From contig NC_054081.1 in NCBI RefSeq assembly GCF_017562075.2, forward strand, positions 25,488,605-25,552,604: a stretch of 64,000 bases of DNA, written 5' to 3'. Below the pieces are notes generated by a model that was given only the letters and a program-made list of their open reading frames with translations, had not been told where the DNA came from and searched no databases. Each line of letters begins with the position of its first letter. Position 1 is the stretch's first letter. Shown in pieces: positions 11,024 through 22,086 of the stretch. A program made the position numbers and the translations under genes. This DNA comes from Anopheles merus (taxonomy: Eukaryota > Arthropoda > Insecta > Diptera > Culicidae).

Positions 11024-11373
11024 GGCATCGCGAATAAATGAACTCTTTTTAACAGTCGTTTAAAGTTCATTTTGGTTTAACCGAGTTCATTTGTTGTTCA
11101 TTCTTGTTAAAATAAACGATCGTCAAAACAGTTAACGACTGCTCGAAATGGCATATATGCAAACACGGGAAAAAAATTCGAGCTGTACAATTAAACGACT
11201 GTTAATTGTATCGCATACGCTCTTGACAGTCGTTTGTTTAACGGCGGCATAGGACCAGTCGTTAAAATTAACAAATGAACTCAAGCGTTCGCGATGCCAA
11301 ATTCTAGCAATTTTTAACGACTCTGGTTAAATTTTAACCACTGTTAATTTTAAACCAATTCTTTCGCGATACC
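11024..11373. mobile_element. MITE, GGCATCGCGAA family, copy 2
   Basis: This is the second copy of the element at 1068-1369. It starts GGCATCGCGAA and has a complete right terminus TTCGCGATGCC at 11288-11298, then continues for 75 bp with sequence also found in copy 1 and ends at a second, one-base-different terminus at 11363-11373. Copy 1 appears to lack the inner end by deletion. Either the family has duplicated ends or two copies were joined. Confidence 0.7.
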
Positions 11374-11999
11374 AGCTAATGAGATACTGTACGAAAATAT
11401 ACACAACGTTTTCATTTAGCATCCGTGCTCCACGCGGAACGCCGATATCCCAAACACCACCGGCAAATATCAAATTCTCGATATTGGCGGTGACTGCTGG
11501 TGATTGAATCCCCCCTCTCCTCATCAATTTAATTCACTTGCCACATCTCCCCCCCTTTTTCCTTCTCCAAGAACTCATACAAATGAAATTCTAGAGAGAA
11601 GAGAGGAGAAGCATCACCCAAATTGCATTGGAGCGTTACGTTTCGCGATTTTTGTATGGAGGCGTTACTGCTCGGTACCTGCTCATAACATTGCTTGATA
11701 GCAGTGTTATTAAGTAAAACAGACAATTTACTCTGTTCATTTTTCAATTCTTCAAGATAATGTTTTTTTTAATGTTAGCCAATGTTTTTTTAATTTTTTT
11801 AAATGTTTTTTAAACATGTTAGCTTGTTTAAAAAACATGTTAAAAAAAATTTAAAAAAAAGTAACATGTACATAAATATATATTTGAATAAATACTCCGC
11901 TACACCGCTTACTATAACTATATGGACGATAACTATATTACTATAACTTACTATAACTATAATACTCCGAATACACCGCTTAGGGCGAACAAGTAAGAG
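11374..11999. other. AT-rich, low-complexity stretch
   Basis: From about 11760 the sequence is dominated by T runs and A runs that can pair (GTTTTTTAAACATGTT and its complement), followed by TATAACTATA repeats. No gene was recognised. Part of it may belong to the LTR of the gypsy element that follows on the minus strand. Confidence 0.35.
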
Positions 12000-12088
12000 G
12001 AACAAGTGTCTGTGTTGAGCGTTTTTTTACTTTTCGATTCTTTATATATATGTAAAGAATCGAAAACGCTCAACACAGACACTTGTTC
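12000..12088. repeat. Perfect 36-bp-stem hairpin
   Basis: GAACAAGTGTCTGTGTTGAGCG (12000-12021) and TTTTCGATTCTTTA (12031-12044) are perfectly complementary to 12067-12088 and 12053-12066. One 9-nt bulge (TTTTTTTAC) and an 8-nt loop interrupt the stem. Its position just outside a polypurine-like tract of the minus-strand gypsy remnant suggests that it lies in that element's 3' LTR. Confidence 0.8.
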
Positions 12089-12104
12089 TTCTTGCAGCCA
12101 AAAC

Positions 12105-12130
12105 AATTCTCCTCCTTTATTTCCAATTCC
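12105..12130 (-). promoter_or_regulatory. Candidate polypurine tract and LTR start of the truncated gypsy element
   Basis: On the minus strand a purine-rich tract (AAATAAAGGAGGAGAAT) is followed directly by TGTTTTGGCTGC, which could be the 3' LTR start of the pol remnant at 12352-13900. The matching LTR end and the 5' LTR were not found, so this is tentative. Confidence 0.35.
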
Positions 12131-12351
12131 ACCTCCTTTTATAACCCATTTTGTTGGTCGCTTGCTTGTCACTGTCTCACTCTTGTCTCCTTCTGTTTCT
12201 TTCTATTTTGCCTGTGGTACATTTTACTACGGTACGTTTGTACAGCGGCACGTCCTAGCAAAAATTAAACCTAACAATCGGCCTTTCCTGACGCCTGATT
12301 TGCAGCCCTGCCAGGCACTATATTTCACTGCTTCTTCGCTATCGTATGCTT

Positions 12352-13900
12352 CTAATCCTCATTGTTGACCGTATAAGTCCACAGCTTCATTTGTCTGCAC
12401 TGGTTGTGGTGATATTTGGGCCCTTCGCATTCTGCAGCTTTCCTGACCTTGAAACGTCCGTTTCGGTTCACCTGTGTAATTTCGTATGGCCCTAGAAATT
12501 CGCTTGCCAATTTTTTGCCTGCCACAAACTGTGTTCGTTTTATCGCTACTAGATCGCCTACACTATACCCTGGCTCTGGCTTTCGTTTTTTATCGTACTG
12601 CTTTTTATATTCTAACTGAGCCCTTCCGATTGCTTCTTTCGCTTCTAATCTTATTTCCTGTCGTTCTTCCTTAAATCTTTCGTACATTTCCTCCTGTATT
12701 AGTTTCACCAATTCCCCTGTTACAATATGTCTCATTTCTACTCCAAACATGACCTTAAAAGGTGTTTTCTTAGTTGATGCATTAAAGTGAGAATTCAAAG
12801 CTTGCTGGACTTGGTCAACCCATTTGAACCATTTCGTTGAATCTTCCTCTGAAAGTTTTGCTAAAGCTGCAATTACTGTTCGGTTTACTCTTTCTGCTGT
12901 GACCGTTCCCCTTGGCCACCGGTGGTACACACTACATGGTCTATTCCATTTTCTTTTATAAAATCAGCAAAAACTAGTGAAGTAAAGGCTGCTCCTCTAT
13001 CACTCACTATACGTTCTGGACTTCCAAAATCGCTGTCCAATTTTCTAGCTTCCTAATCGTTTCCTGAGCATTAGTTGTTTTAGTGGGGTACAGCCATACA
13101 AATTTTGAAAATCCGTCCACCACTGTGAGAATATATTTGTATTGTTTTCCTGTTGCATCCTGGGTCCGACATGATCTACAGCAATGTTTGCAAAGGTCTA
13201 TCTCCTTTCTCAATGGGATGCAAATATCCTTCTTTATTCCCTAACTTTTTATTGTACATAATGCACCGTACGCAGTTATCAATTACTTGCTTCACTTTTT
13301 GTTCCAAATGAGGTATCCAGTACTTTTGCTTCAACCCATGAACAGTTTTCTGAGTGGCGAAATGTCCGTTATTATGCTCAATACTAATTATTTCCTTTTC
13401 CATCACTTTAGGTATAACTAATAAATCAATACCGTCAATAGTTTTAAAAACTAATCCTCCTTTTAGTTTATAAGATTCGTAGGGCCTGCTAGCAAGTATC
13501 TCTCGTATAGCTTTGATAGTTTCATCTTTCTTTTGCGCTTCACATATTTTCGCTGTTACATCATCGTTCACTATCATTACACGCACAGGATAACGGCTTA
13601 AACAATCTACATGTTTCAATCTGGTTCCTGGCCGATGTTCCGTATCAAAGTAAAGTCTTGTAATATATACCTACCCACGACAACACTTCCCGAGGCACTT
13701 CCGATTTTTGCAACGTTTGCTTAAAAGCAATACAATCAGTCACTAATTTAAATCGCATCCCCAACAAATAATGACGAAACTTTTTCACTGCTAAGTAAAC
13801 CGCTTTCGCTTCAAAACGTAAACTATGCTTTTTCGCTTCCGCATCCGTCGTCTTCTTACTCCAAAACGCTACGGGTGCAGCTTTCCGTCAAAACGCTGGA
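12352..13900 (-). pseudogene. Ty3/gypsy pol remnant: RNase H and integrase
   Basis: Minus-strand reading, entering from the assembly gap: RNase H (PVAFWSKKTTDAEAKKHSL, LVTD), its end motif HVDCLSRYP, the integrase zinc-binding domain (HNNGHFATQKT ... CVRCIMYN), the catalytic core (YILTVVDGFSKFVWLYPTKT, then SDRGAAFTS) and a C-terminal chromo-like end with GYSVGDLVAIKRTQF and FLGPYEI. Frameshifts are present near 13650, 13190 and 12925. Gag, protease and reverse transcriptase would lie beyond the gap but do not appear to its right. It is a dead, truncated gypsy element, different from the 412-like one at 38898. Confidence 0.8.
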
Positions 13901-14000
13901 NNNNNNNNNNNNNNNNNNNNNNNNNNNNNNNNNNNNNNNNNNNNNNNNNNNNNNNNNNNNNNNNNNNNNNNNNNNNNNNNNNNNNNNNNNNNNNNNNNNN
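13901..14000. other. Assembly gap (100 N)
   Basis: Exactly 100 N, the usual placeholder for a gap of unknown size. It cuts the gypsy pol remnant; the sequence to the right does not continue that gene, so a missing stretch or a mis-join is possible. Confidence 0.99.
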
Positions 14001-14555
14001 GCTCAAAACGTTCTCAAATCGTGCTCACTAGCAGCACTAAAGAGCACTTCCCTGCAACGGTGCGACAGAGTGTATTTCATACATCTAGTTTCTGTATACT
14101 ACATTATGTTCAATTTCTTTCATTTCTCCATTCTCCCTACAAGACTCTTACTCTCATTTGTCCATTCTGCACATGCTTACGCTCTTTATTGTACCTTCTT
14201 ACTCGCCCATACATATTTACATACTCACACAATTCACACTGCCTAACCGGTGTGGGATACACACGTACCCATCTTGCCTGCCTTATCCCTCGTTCTTCCT
14301 TTCCTCCAGCTTTGCCTTCGTCGAATGGTGTGTACGCGTCCTGTTTGCTCCCTCTTGCTGCTCCTACGTGCTGCACTAGCGAGCTGGATGTTCGTCTCTA
14401 CCTTCCTGCCGCTCCCCCCTACCAGGCGCTAGCACGTTGAAGGATCGGATCGTTCCTGCCTTCTTTCATCTCCTGTTCTGTTTTCGGCACTCCTAGGGAT
14501 AGAAGGAAATATTAACTATTTTTCCAACAGCTGTTCAGTTATTCAGTTTGATATA
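14001..14555. other. No feature recognised
   Basis: Pyrimidine-rich sequence with open frames on both strands that resemble nothing known. It may be non-coding retrotransposon sequence belonging to the element cut by the gap. Confidence 0.3.
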
Positions 14556-15157
14556 CAGGGTTTTACAAGCCAGAATCGAATGTCAGCAAAACAATTTCAG
14601 AAGCGCAAGATTCAGTTTAGCTGTCAAAAGTTGTTGTTTCACCGCACCGATGCTATTTTCAATAGCGCAATTTGATTTTAAATCGCTCAAGTTGTTTTTT
14701 CGCATCGTTTTGCAAATTCTAACATGTATTTTGAGATTGTATGATTAAGATCAATGATGTATGCCTTCAAGCATTATATTTATGAAATATTACGTATGTA
14801 TAGTAAAAATGGCGATTTTATGTGCAAAAGGCTACATAAACATTGTACATGTTTACATTCGCAGTGCTCGTAGTTTTGCACAGAAAATATTATTTTACAA
14901 TAAATACGTAAAATTTCATAAATATAACGCTATAAACGCACTAAATAATTGATTTGTGTACAAATAATCTCAAAATACGTGATTTGATTTGCAAAACGAT
15001 GCGAAAGCCTCTAAAAAAACAACTTGAGTGATTAAAAATCAAATTGCGCTATTGAAAATAGCATCGATGCGGTAAAACAACACTTTTGACAGCTAAACTG
15101 CATCTTGAGCTTCTGAAATTGTTTTGCTGACATTCTATTCTGGCTTGTAAAACCCTG
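14556..15157. mobile_element. Fold-back MITE, CAGGGTTTTACAAG family, copy 1
   Basis: About 200 bp at each end are inverted copies of each other, beginning CAGGGTTTTACAAGCCAGAAT, with TA on both sides (14554-14555, 15158-15159). The centre is AT-rich and non-coding. A second copy, about 95% similar by eye, lies at 25926-26547. Confidence 0.85.
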
Positions 15158-15327
15158 TAAATTGATATAACCTGTTATTAAAAACTGTACTTACCAAATA
15201 GTTTTCCGTACTGGTTCACGAGACAAAAAAACGGACACACACCGACGCGTCCTACCGCTTGCAAACTTGATTTCACACACCACATTTTCATGTGAACGCG
15301 AAGCAAAGCCTTCCTCGTGTGGCTATA

Positions 15328-15683
15328 CAGGTATTCCCCGATATACGCCATACTCGATAGACACGATTTCGCTACACGCTTTTTTTCTAAATTTGAAAGT
15401 TCTTTGAACAAATTGTACTAATTTTAGAAATCGAATGTCAAACGCAAAATAAATTCCCTTTTGGTTGAATATTAAAAAACATTTAAAAAGGTATAAAATT
15501 GAAAAATTCAGTATAAATTAGATCAAATAACTAATTTAGTGGCTAAAACCTACCACTTCATGCCAAATTTACGACGAAAATTAGCTATAATGTCTGAAAC
15601 ACCTCGAAACTCGACTTTCGCTAATATTCGAGATATGCTATTGACTCCGTTCCGCATTGATAGCGTATATCGGGGAGTACCTG
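15328..15683. mobile_element. MITE, CAGGTAGTCCCCGAGATACGC family, copy 2
   Basis: Ends CAGGTATTCCCCGATATACGC and the complement of CAGGTACTCCCCGATATACGC, flanked by TA (15326-15327, 15684-15685). It shares its interior layout with 3411-3714 (for example ATGCCAAATT and GAAATTAGCTATA-like stretches) but is clearly diverged. Confidence 0.75.
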
Positions 15684-15954
15684 TACAACGATACAAAGAG
15701 CGGGCGAGAGGAGAACGCTTGCGTGAACGATTGGTGTAGCAAGCGAAATTGGACAAGTCCCAGAAAAGCGAGACGCAAGAGTTTCTCTCTAACGATGGAA
15801 GAGAAGAGCCATATGAAACATGAGGATGGTTGGTGTGACACAGCCAAGTTGCGAGCAAAACCAGACCACACCAGAAGAGCGAGGCAGAACGAAAAATTTT
15901 CTGAATGTTAGAATGAGAAAAATGATAGATACACATAAAAATCGCGCGATAATG

Positions 15955-16216
15955 CCGGTTGGGTAGGGAATGCTTCCCCTGGTGTTGTACAACGATCAGC
16001 TCCGCTTGTTGCATCGTTTCCGTCTCAACGTAAACGATTGCCGTCGAGGTGCACAGTTGAATTCTTGTGACGACTTCTCCGGCTTTGAGTGTATCGACAA
16101 TAAAGTGAATCACCTCTGAGCAGGAAGGGCGTCTCGGAATCCCCTCGTACACTAATTTAAAAGGTTTGCTCTTATGGGCCGTGGTTTCATTGTCTTCATG
16201 ACAATTCGTTCGCTCG
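15955..16216 (-). pseudogene. Unrecognised protein fragment with an RRM-like pattern, perhaps retrotransposon ORF1
   Basis: An open minus-strand frame encodes LVYEGIPRRPSCSEVIHFI, then EVVTRIQLCTSTAIVYVE and QQAELIVVQHQGKH. The alternation of short strands and helices looks like an RNA-recognition-motif fold, as found in ORF1 of several non-LTR clades. It is cut upstream by the LTR beginning at 16217 and soon loses sense downstream. A host exon cannot be excluded. Confidence 0.35.
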
Positions 16217-16582
16217 TGTAGTGTCGATAAGTACTCTTGCTGTTAGAAAAAACACGTCTGATCAATTCAGCAGTCAAGAGCCAACTGTGATCGTCACTAT
16301 CCGGGAGGTATATTAATAAATTTAAATAATAGATTTGTTAATACGGATAAGTTATAAAGCGGTGTATTCAAGAAACGCTAGCAAATATATCTAAAACCTT
16401 TAGAGCGTGGGTTTTCGAGAGATTTGTAGTATTCCCATAAGAATTGGGGATTCTTAAAACTAGGTAAGGTTTACAGATTAGAATAGAGGATTAGGATAGT
16501 TTATCAGAATAGAAGGATGTGGCAATAAAACTTTGCTTTTTGTAATGACACAGCCGCGACTGAGCTCCATCAACCAGCGACA
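16217..16582 (+). mobile_element. Candidate mdg1/412-type LTR with adjacent PBS
   Basis: A 366-bp stretch runs from TGTAGTGTCGATAAG to CCAGCGACA, with an AATAAA signal near 16526. It is followed at 16584 by TGGCGACCCCGATG, which resembles the tRNA-Arg primer-binding site TGGCGACCGTGACC of the 412-like element in this window. The internal part is missing; an ATTT microsatellite follows within 50 bp. No target duplication can be checked. Confidence 0.45.
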
Positions 16583-16630
16583 TTGGCGACCCCGATGTGA
16601 TCAATACATTCCGTTACAACGTAATTGCAT

Positions 16631-16634
16631 ATAT

Positions 16635-16681
<47 letters not shown>

Positions 16682-16684
16682 TAT
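16631..16684 (+). repeat. (ATTT)n microsatellite
   Basis: About 13 near-perfect ATTT units. A shorter array of the same unit lies at 4238-4270. Confidence 0.95.
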
Positions 16685-16689
16685 ACGGC

Positions 16690-17529
16690 TCGCAGACCAC
16701 ATGCAACCCGTGAACCCTTTGAATCCGGCCCACGAAAAATATCGGCAGTTTTTTTAATAAAACTGATGTAGATTGTAGATTACTAGACAGAAAAAATGGG
16801 CGTACTAATTTGTATTCACTGAGAAAGAAGATTTCAACATGCAGTCTTAATAGTTATTTTAACTAAGTGAGCAGTAAGTTACTCATAGTGACTATTTTTG
16901 GGAAGGTATTCTCGAAGATGACATGTTTGCTGCTTTTTTACTGGTGGCTCCTCAAAGTCTAGCTCAGATTTTCCCGAATTTTCGCCCATTTTCTGACCTT
17001 AAGGCTAACTGGAAAATTCGGAAACCATATATAATACTCGTTGGCATGTATACAACTTGTGTTCTGTTGGCAGTGTTGAAGCAATACCTCGCTGATACGG
17101 GGGTGGATCCGAAGCCTCTAGAAGGTTAACACAGGCTCTCCACCTCCTACTCTTACTCAAATCCCCGTCGTACAGAACGGTAACATGTTTCTCAATTATC
17201 CAAGCTTGGGTATACGGGGAAACCCAACCCCTTGGGTTAACGGGTTGCATGGCTAAATTGAGACGGGGTAGATTATTGATCTTCATGACTCTACCTGGGA
17301 GTGTCTGTTCTCCATGTTAGGAGCGGCTTCCCCCCAGCGTATGTCTCTTCCCGAAAGGCTGCGCTGGCTTCTTCCGTCTTGGCTCGCTGCAGGACTCTAA
17401 AAAGCCAACGAGCGTAGGCCCTACGATGAGACTGGAGGTAAGGGGAGAGGCCTTGCAAGCCACCCTCGTTAGCACTGCATTGCAACGAACAGTCAACATG
17501 AAGAAGCACCGTATCGGACCTATCGATTC
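16690..17529. other. No gene recognised
   Basis: A 68-codon open frame at 16923-17129 has a hydrophobic start but no family resemblance. The part from about 17290 may be 5' untranslated sequence of the RTE-like element that follows. Confidence 0.3.
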
Positions 17530-19690
17530 AGACCCACGCACCGAAAAAGGACTTACGATTGGAAGCTCGGGACATGGAACTGCAAAACCCTCTCATCGGA
17601 TGTGAAGACCCGAATTGCGTTCGATGAGGTCTGGGCCCGCTGTTTCGAAATAGTAGCACTTCAGGAGGTATGCTGGAAAGGCGTGACGGTGCGCCAGTAC
17701 CGTAGCAACTTCACGATCTACCAGAGCGGTGGAGAGACGCGCGAGCTCGGTACTGCGTTCATGGTGCTGGGTGCGACGCAGCAGAGAGTGATCGGGGTGT
17801 AGGCCGGTCAATGAACGGATGTGGAGGTTGAGAATTCGTGGCAGGTTCTTCAACCTGTGCATTATTAATGTGCACAGTCCGCGCCTTCGGAGCACCGATG
17901 ACGAGAAGGAAGCCTTCTATATGCAGCTTTAGAGGGAGTACGACTGCTACCCAAAACATGACTTGAAGGTCGTTATCGGAGACCTTAATGCTCAGGTCGG
18001 ACAGGAGGAGGCATATAAACCAACGATTGGAGGCTTCAGCGTCCACCAGCTGACAAATGACAACGGCCTCAGGTTGATAAACTTTGCCTCTTCCAAGCAA
18101 CTTCCAAGCACATGAGCATCCGCAGCACCTTCTTCCAGCATGCACACCGCCATAGCTACACCTGGACGACGAGCACTATCCAAGAAGAATGCAGCGCGCC
18201 CCCGCATGCTACGGCATGAAACCCATCAGAACGTGGAGATCTACAGACGACTGAGGAAACAGCAAACCCTGCTCTTCCAGCCCAAGCAGCGCCGTTTTGA
18301 AGAGTCTGTCGAAAAGCTGCTGGAGCAGCTAGCTCAGTCGGGAAACCCCTGCTTGTTCTACAGGAGATTGGAGGAGGCACGGAGCGGGTTTGCTCCTAAA
18401 ACCGCAATATGCCGGGATGCGGAAAGAAATCTCCTGACGGACGAGCGGGAGGTGATCTATCTGAATGGAGTAGAGGCAAGAGAGACTGGCGCAAGTGGCA
18501 GAACAAGGCAACCACCACAGCAGCAGCACAGCAGTAACGGCGAAATAAACCCCGCCATCTCTGGATGAGATTGCCAGCGCCATCAAGCAGCTTAAGAGCG
18601 ATAAGTCTGCCGGCAGCGATGGTCTGGTGGCCGAGCTCTTCAAGATGGGACCGGAGAGGCTTACCGTCGAAATGCATTAGCTGATCGTAAAAATCTGGGA
18701 ACAGGAGGAGCTACCGGAGGAGTGGAAGCTGGGTGTTATTCACCCAGTCTACAAAAAGGGCGACAGGCTGGATTGTGCAAATTTCCGAGCCATCACAGTC
18801 CTGAATGCCGCCTACAAGACCCTGTCCCAGATCCTGTTCTGCAGACTTGCAACCCTTGCTACAAAATTTGTCTGCAGCTACCAAGCTGGGTTTGTTGGAG
18901 GCAAATCCACCACCGACCAAAATTTCACTCTACGGCAGATCCTCCAGAAGTGCCGAGAACGCCAGATCCCAACGCACCTCCTGTTCATTGACTTCAAGGC
19001 GGCCTACGACATCATAGACCGGAAGGAGCTATGGAACATCACGCCGCGGTGAGAGTATCGAACTTGACGTCGGAAGCGTCCGAATCTCACAGGGGTCTGA
19101 GGCAACGGACTCTGACGGACTCAAGTCTGACGGACTCTCCTGTCTGCTCTTCAACATCGCCCTGGAAGGTGTCACCGCCCTGGAGGCGCGGGGCTGGACA
19201 ACGACATCCGTGGCACGATCCTCTCCAATTTCGTGGCTTCGCGGATGACATCGACATCATCTGCAGGACAACAGCGAAGGTGCGGACTAAAACGCGAAGC
19301 AGCAAGAATTTGAATGAGAATCAAAATACGACGAAGACGAAGTACCTGCTTGCCGCTTTATACAGTGTATTAGTTGACGGCGACAGTCTCGAGGTGGTAA
19401 TGGAGTTTTGCTATCTCGGGACGGTCGGTACTTCGGACAACGACATCAGTAGCGAAATCCGAAGACGCATTGTGCAGGAAAATCGTGCATTCTATGGGCT
19501 CCACCGGCTGCTGAGATCCAGAAAACTTTGAGCCCACACGAAATGTGAGATATGTAACACATTGATCCACCCGGTGGACCTCTATGGACCCGAGGCCTGA
19601 ACCATCTGAGCGGAGGATGCAAACGCTCTGGGCGTGATTGAGCGGCGCTTCCTCCGGACCGTCTTTGGGGGTGTGTTCGAGCATGGAGCG
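17530..19690 (+). pseudogene. RTE-clade non-LTR retrotransposon, second family, degenerate
   Basis: In order: endonuclease start (LGTWNCKTLS, IVALQEVCW), endonuclease middle (FNLCIINVHSP, VVIGDLNAQVGQEE, LTNDNGLRLINFAS), linker, then reverse transcriptase (LKSDKSAGSDGLVAELFK, GVIHPVYKKGDRLDCANFRA, GGKSTTDQNFTLRQILQKC, LLFIDFKAAYD, FADDIDII) and the C-terminal LIHPVDLYGPEA and ALGVIERRFLRTVFGG. The order and motifs are RTE-clade, but the protein is clearly different from the RTE family at 22087-25200. Many stops, frameshifts and internal losses make it dead. Its end dissolves into a GA microsatellite. Confidence 0.75.
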
Positions 19691-19716
19691 TGGAGGTGAA
19701 GGATGAACCACACGCA

Positions 19717-19746
19717 CAGAGAGAGAGAGAGAGAGAGAGAGAAAGA

Positions 19747-19788
<42 letters not shown>
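19717..19788 (+). repeat. (GA)n microsatellite
   Basis: About 72 bp of GA units with a few GAAA interruptions, directly at the 3' end of the degenerate RTE copy. Confidence 0.95.
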
Positions 19789-19790
<2 letters not shown>

Positions 19791-20047
19791 TATTCAGAAC
19801 TGGGCATCACGTTAAAATGCGTCTCGTTTAAAAAAAATCGTTAGCATTTTTTTGCAAAACTTCTTCGCACTCGAAAAATGTGTGTTTTTTCGCTTGCTGC
19901 CGTGACAAACCATTGAAGTTTTCTGAGTTTTATTTATTTTGAACGATCTTTCGCATGCGCTCATGAAAATAATTGTATCCTACATGGCTCCTTAAAAAAA
20001 CATTTTTATCCTAGAACCGCCATATGAGACATTTTTGTCCCATAGGC

Positions 20048-20296
20048 AAAATGAGTAGTAGGGGCTGGTATATCTACTATCAACGAATGACGGATGTGCT
20101 TCTGCAAGTTTGGCAGTACTGGGTGGAAAGTATGCGTAGACAGTACTCCGTGAAAAGTGCTAGTAGAAGATGGCCTGTTCATTCATTTTTTTTTAATATT
20201 CTGGATTTGGTGGGAATCAATGATCGGGTTTTGTACAAAGAACTTACAACAGAAAAGATATCTAGACGCGATTTTCTTTTCAAGCTAGGCAAATAA
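20048..20296 (+). pseudogene. piggyBac-like transposase, C-terminal fragment
   Basis: The open frame encodes RRQYSVKSASRRWPVH, then NILDLVGINDRVLYKE and EKISRRDFLFKL. The pattern RRWPxxxFxNxLDxxxxNxxxLYK...SRRDFLxxL is typical of the C-terminal part of DDE_Tnp_1_7 (piggyBac-derived) transposases. The catalytic aspartates are absent because the upstream part is deleted; the fragment begins only about 25 bp inside the terminal repeat. Confidence 0.7.
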
Positions 20297-20773
20297 TTTT
20301 CACGTTTCATATGTGCCAGGTTCTGATGAAACAAAGATGTGTTTTAGATGCATGAAATAATTAATCTAGGTGTTCCTTTTGTTTTCGAAAAATGCCTTGT
20401 CCTCTTAGTTTGACCATTTAGAGCTGTGTTGACAACAATTTTTTGTAATGTTTCTAAAGCGAGTCATAGACGTTTGCCTATACCCAAACAACTTTGAACA
20501 TTATACTTGTTTCATTATCATAAAAACCCTACTTATCAGTTGATTGTTTGAATAATTTATAGTTAAAAGCCTAGATTTACTGTTGTTCAACTCTGTAAGC
20601 AATAATTATCTGTAACATAATTATCATAAGGAGTTTATCACTAGAAGCTCTGTTATGTTATATTATTCTACAAGAACCTGACTTGATATCTTTGGTATGC
20701 AGTTCATATGATTACAATTTGATTTTTTCATTGATTGAGTTGCTAATAAAGCTTCATCATACTTAATTTTTAT

Positions 20774-21275
20774 GGGGCCCTTCACGATTCTAGTCAGCTT
20801 TTTGTATGGAGTTTGACAGTTGGGGGCTTAAATTATGTAAACACTCCATACAAAACCACACACAAAACTAGCCTGCAATTTTCACTCTAGATTATTCTAG
20901 CCTTAAAGTTAGAATTAGATTCAAGAGCCTGCTCGAAAAAATGGCAAAGCAAGGTGGTGTTTCCATTTATTCCAAGGAGCATTAAAGAGATCTGGTGATG
21001 GAATCAAGAATCAAAGTGTATGTAGTCCAGGTGGTCTCATAGCACGTTTTTTATAACCAATTTTGAACATCACTTTTTGCCAAAAAGGGTGAAAACTTTT
21101 GTTTGAACAAGCTTTCTGGAGCCTTGACGAATACCCAAAACACTCTTAAAATCTTCATTCAGAAACAGAAGCGATAAAAATCAGTCTTCTAAATTCATAC
21201 TCCTTGGGATAAGCCTACCTGCATATTATACCGACTTAAAATTTCAGCCTACGAACTTAAAAAGGAAAGGGCCCC
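20774..21275 (+). mobile_element. MITE with GGGGCCC ends and 3-bp target duplication, copy 1
   Basis: It starts GGGGCCCTTCAC and ends GAAAGGGCCCC. It is flanked by TAT on both sides (20771-20773, 21276-21278) and is non-coding. An opposite-orientation copy of 560 bp lies at 26839-27398 with 3-bp duplications ACA. Two independent 3-bp duplications and GGGGCCC termini fit a PIF/Harbinger-type MITE. It sits inside the piggyBac relic and is therefore younger. Confidence 0.7.
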
Positions 21276-21418
21276 TATAATGTTTTTCAATTATCTATCC
21301 ACAAGAAACCCATAGGTAATAATAAACATATCTAAATATTCACACATAATTTATGGGACAAAATTTTCCCATCTGGCGGTTCTAGTGAGGTTGAAAAGCC
21401 CGGCGGTTCTAGTGTTAA

Positions 21419-22086
21419 GATGCTTCTTTCGATACTCCGTTTAAATTTCAATATTATCGTGATTTCTGTACTCTGTAAACAAATAGAATTTTGCGATCCC
21501 ACCAAAGTCTGTGCGCTCGTTCTACTGCTTATTTTGCTATTACAAGTTGATATCCCTGGCGCGGCTTTTGTTGTTTGCTTTCGTCATCGCTTTCTCTCAA
21601 TCAGCCTGTGTTAAAACGCTGATATCATCATGGCTGATGTTTGCCCTGCCTGCATCACTGAGATTGCCTACGATTTCGGATAATCTTTTCTTTCGTGTTT
21701 CGGTGTAAATTTCTATCGTTCGATATTTACCGGCGGTTGTGGATTGTTCAGTTGCAAAATTAGAAGAGAGGTTTATTTCTAGAACTACACTTATACTTAT
21801 AAACTAATCGCCCGAGCCGAAAGCTCAAAGCTCAACGAAACGATCTTCGTGTTTCGTTGAACACGATTAGATGACAGGGCTTCCGTGCCTGTGTCTCAAC
21901 AAGCACATATTACTGCACCTGCCTGGGTATTAACAATACCTGCATTAAAAAACTTAAACGCTCTGTTACTCCACTGTCATGGTTTTGTAGCACTTGAAAG
22001 TTTAACCGTCCAGCCGAAAAACTGGAGATTGAATCAATCCTGAACGTGGCAGTGATACACTTAAAGACAGATATTCTAAAACATCT
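21419..22086 (+). pseudogene. CR1-A: 5' untranslated region and start of ORF1
   Basis: An ATG at 21630 opens MADVCPACITEIAYDFG, the first cysteine pair of a PHD-like finger as found in ORF1 of CR1-clade elements. The frame then stops. Near the right end another frame reads EKLEIESILNVAVIHLKTD and continues across the RTE insertion into LKHLEHHLLLLEG. The last 15 bp (22072-22086) are the left target duplication of the RTE element. Confidence 0.5.

Larger units (their letters stand above)
20010..21414 (+). mobile_element. Relic piggyBac-like transposon
   Basis: The left end has CCTAGAACCGCC (20010-20021). The right end has the complement twice: GGCGGTTCTAGTG within 21376-21388 and again just before a TTAA at 21415-21418, the piggyBac target site. 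A TATGGGACAAAA-type subterminal repeat is inverted at both ends. Inside is a C-terminal piece of a piggyBac-type transposase; most of the gene has been deleted. A second MITE is inserted at 20774-21275. The left TTAA is mutated or lost. Confidence 0.65.

Noticed and set aside
13825..14246. Open frames running through the N gap
   Set aside because: They depend on 100 unknown bases and start in the antisense of the RNase H remnant.
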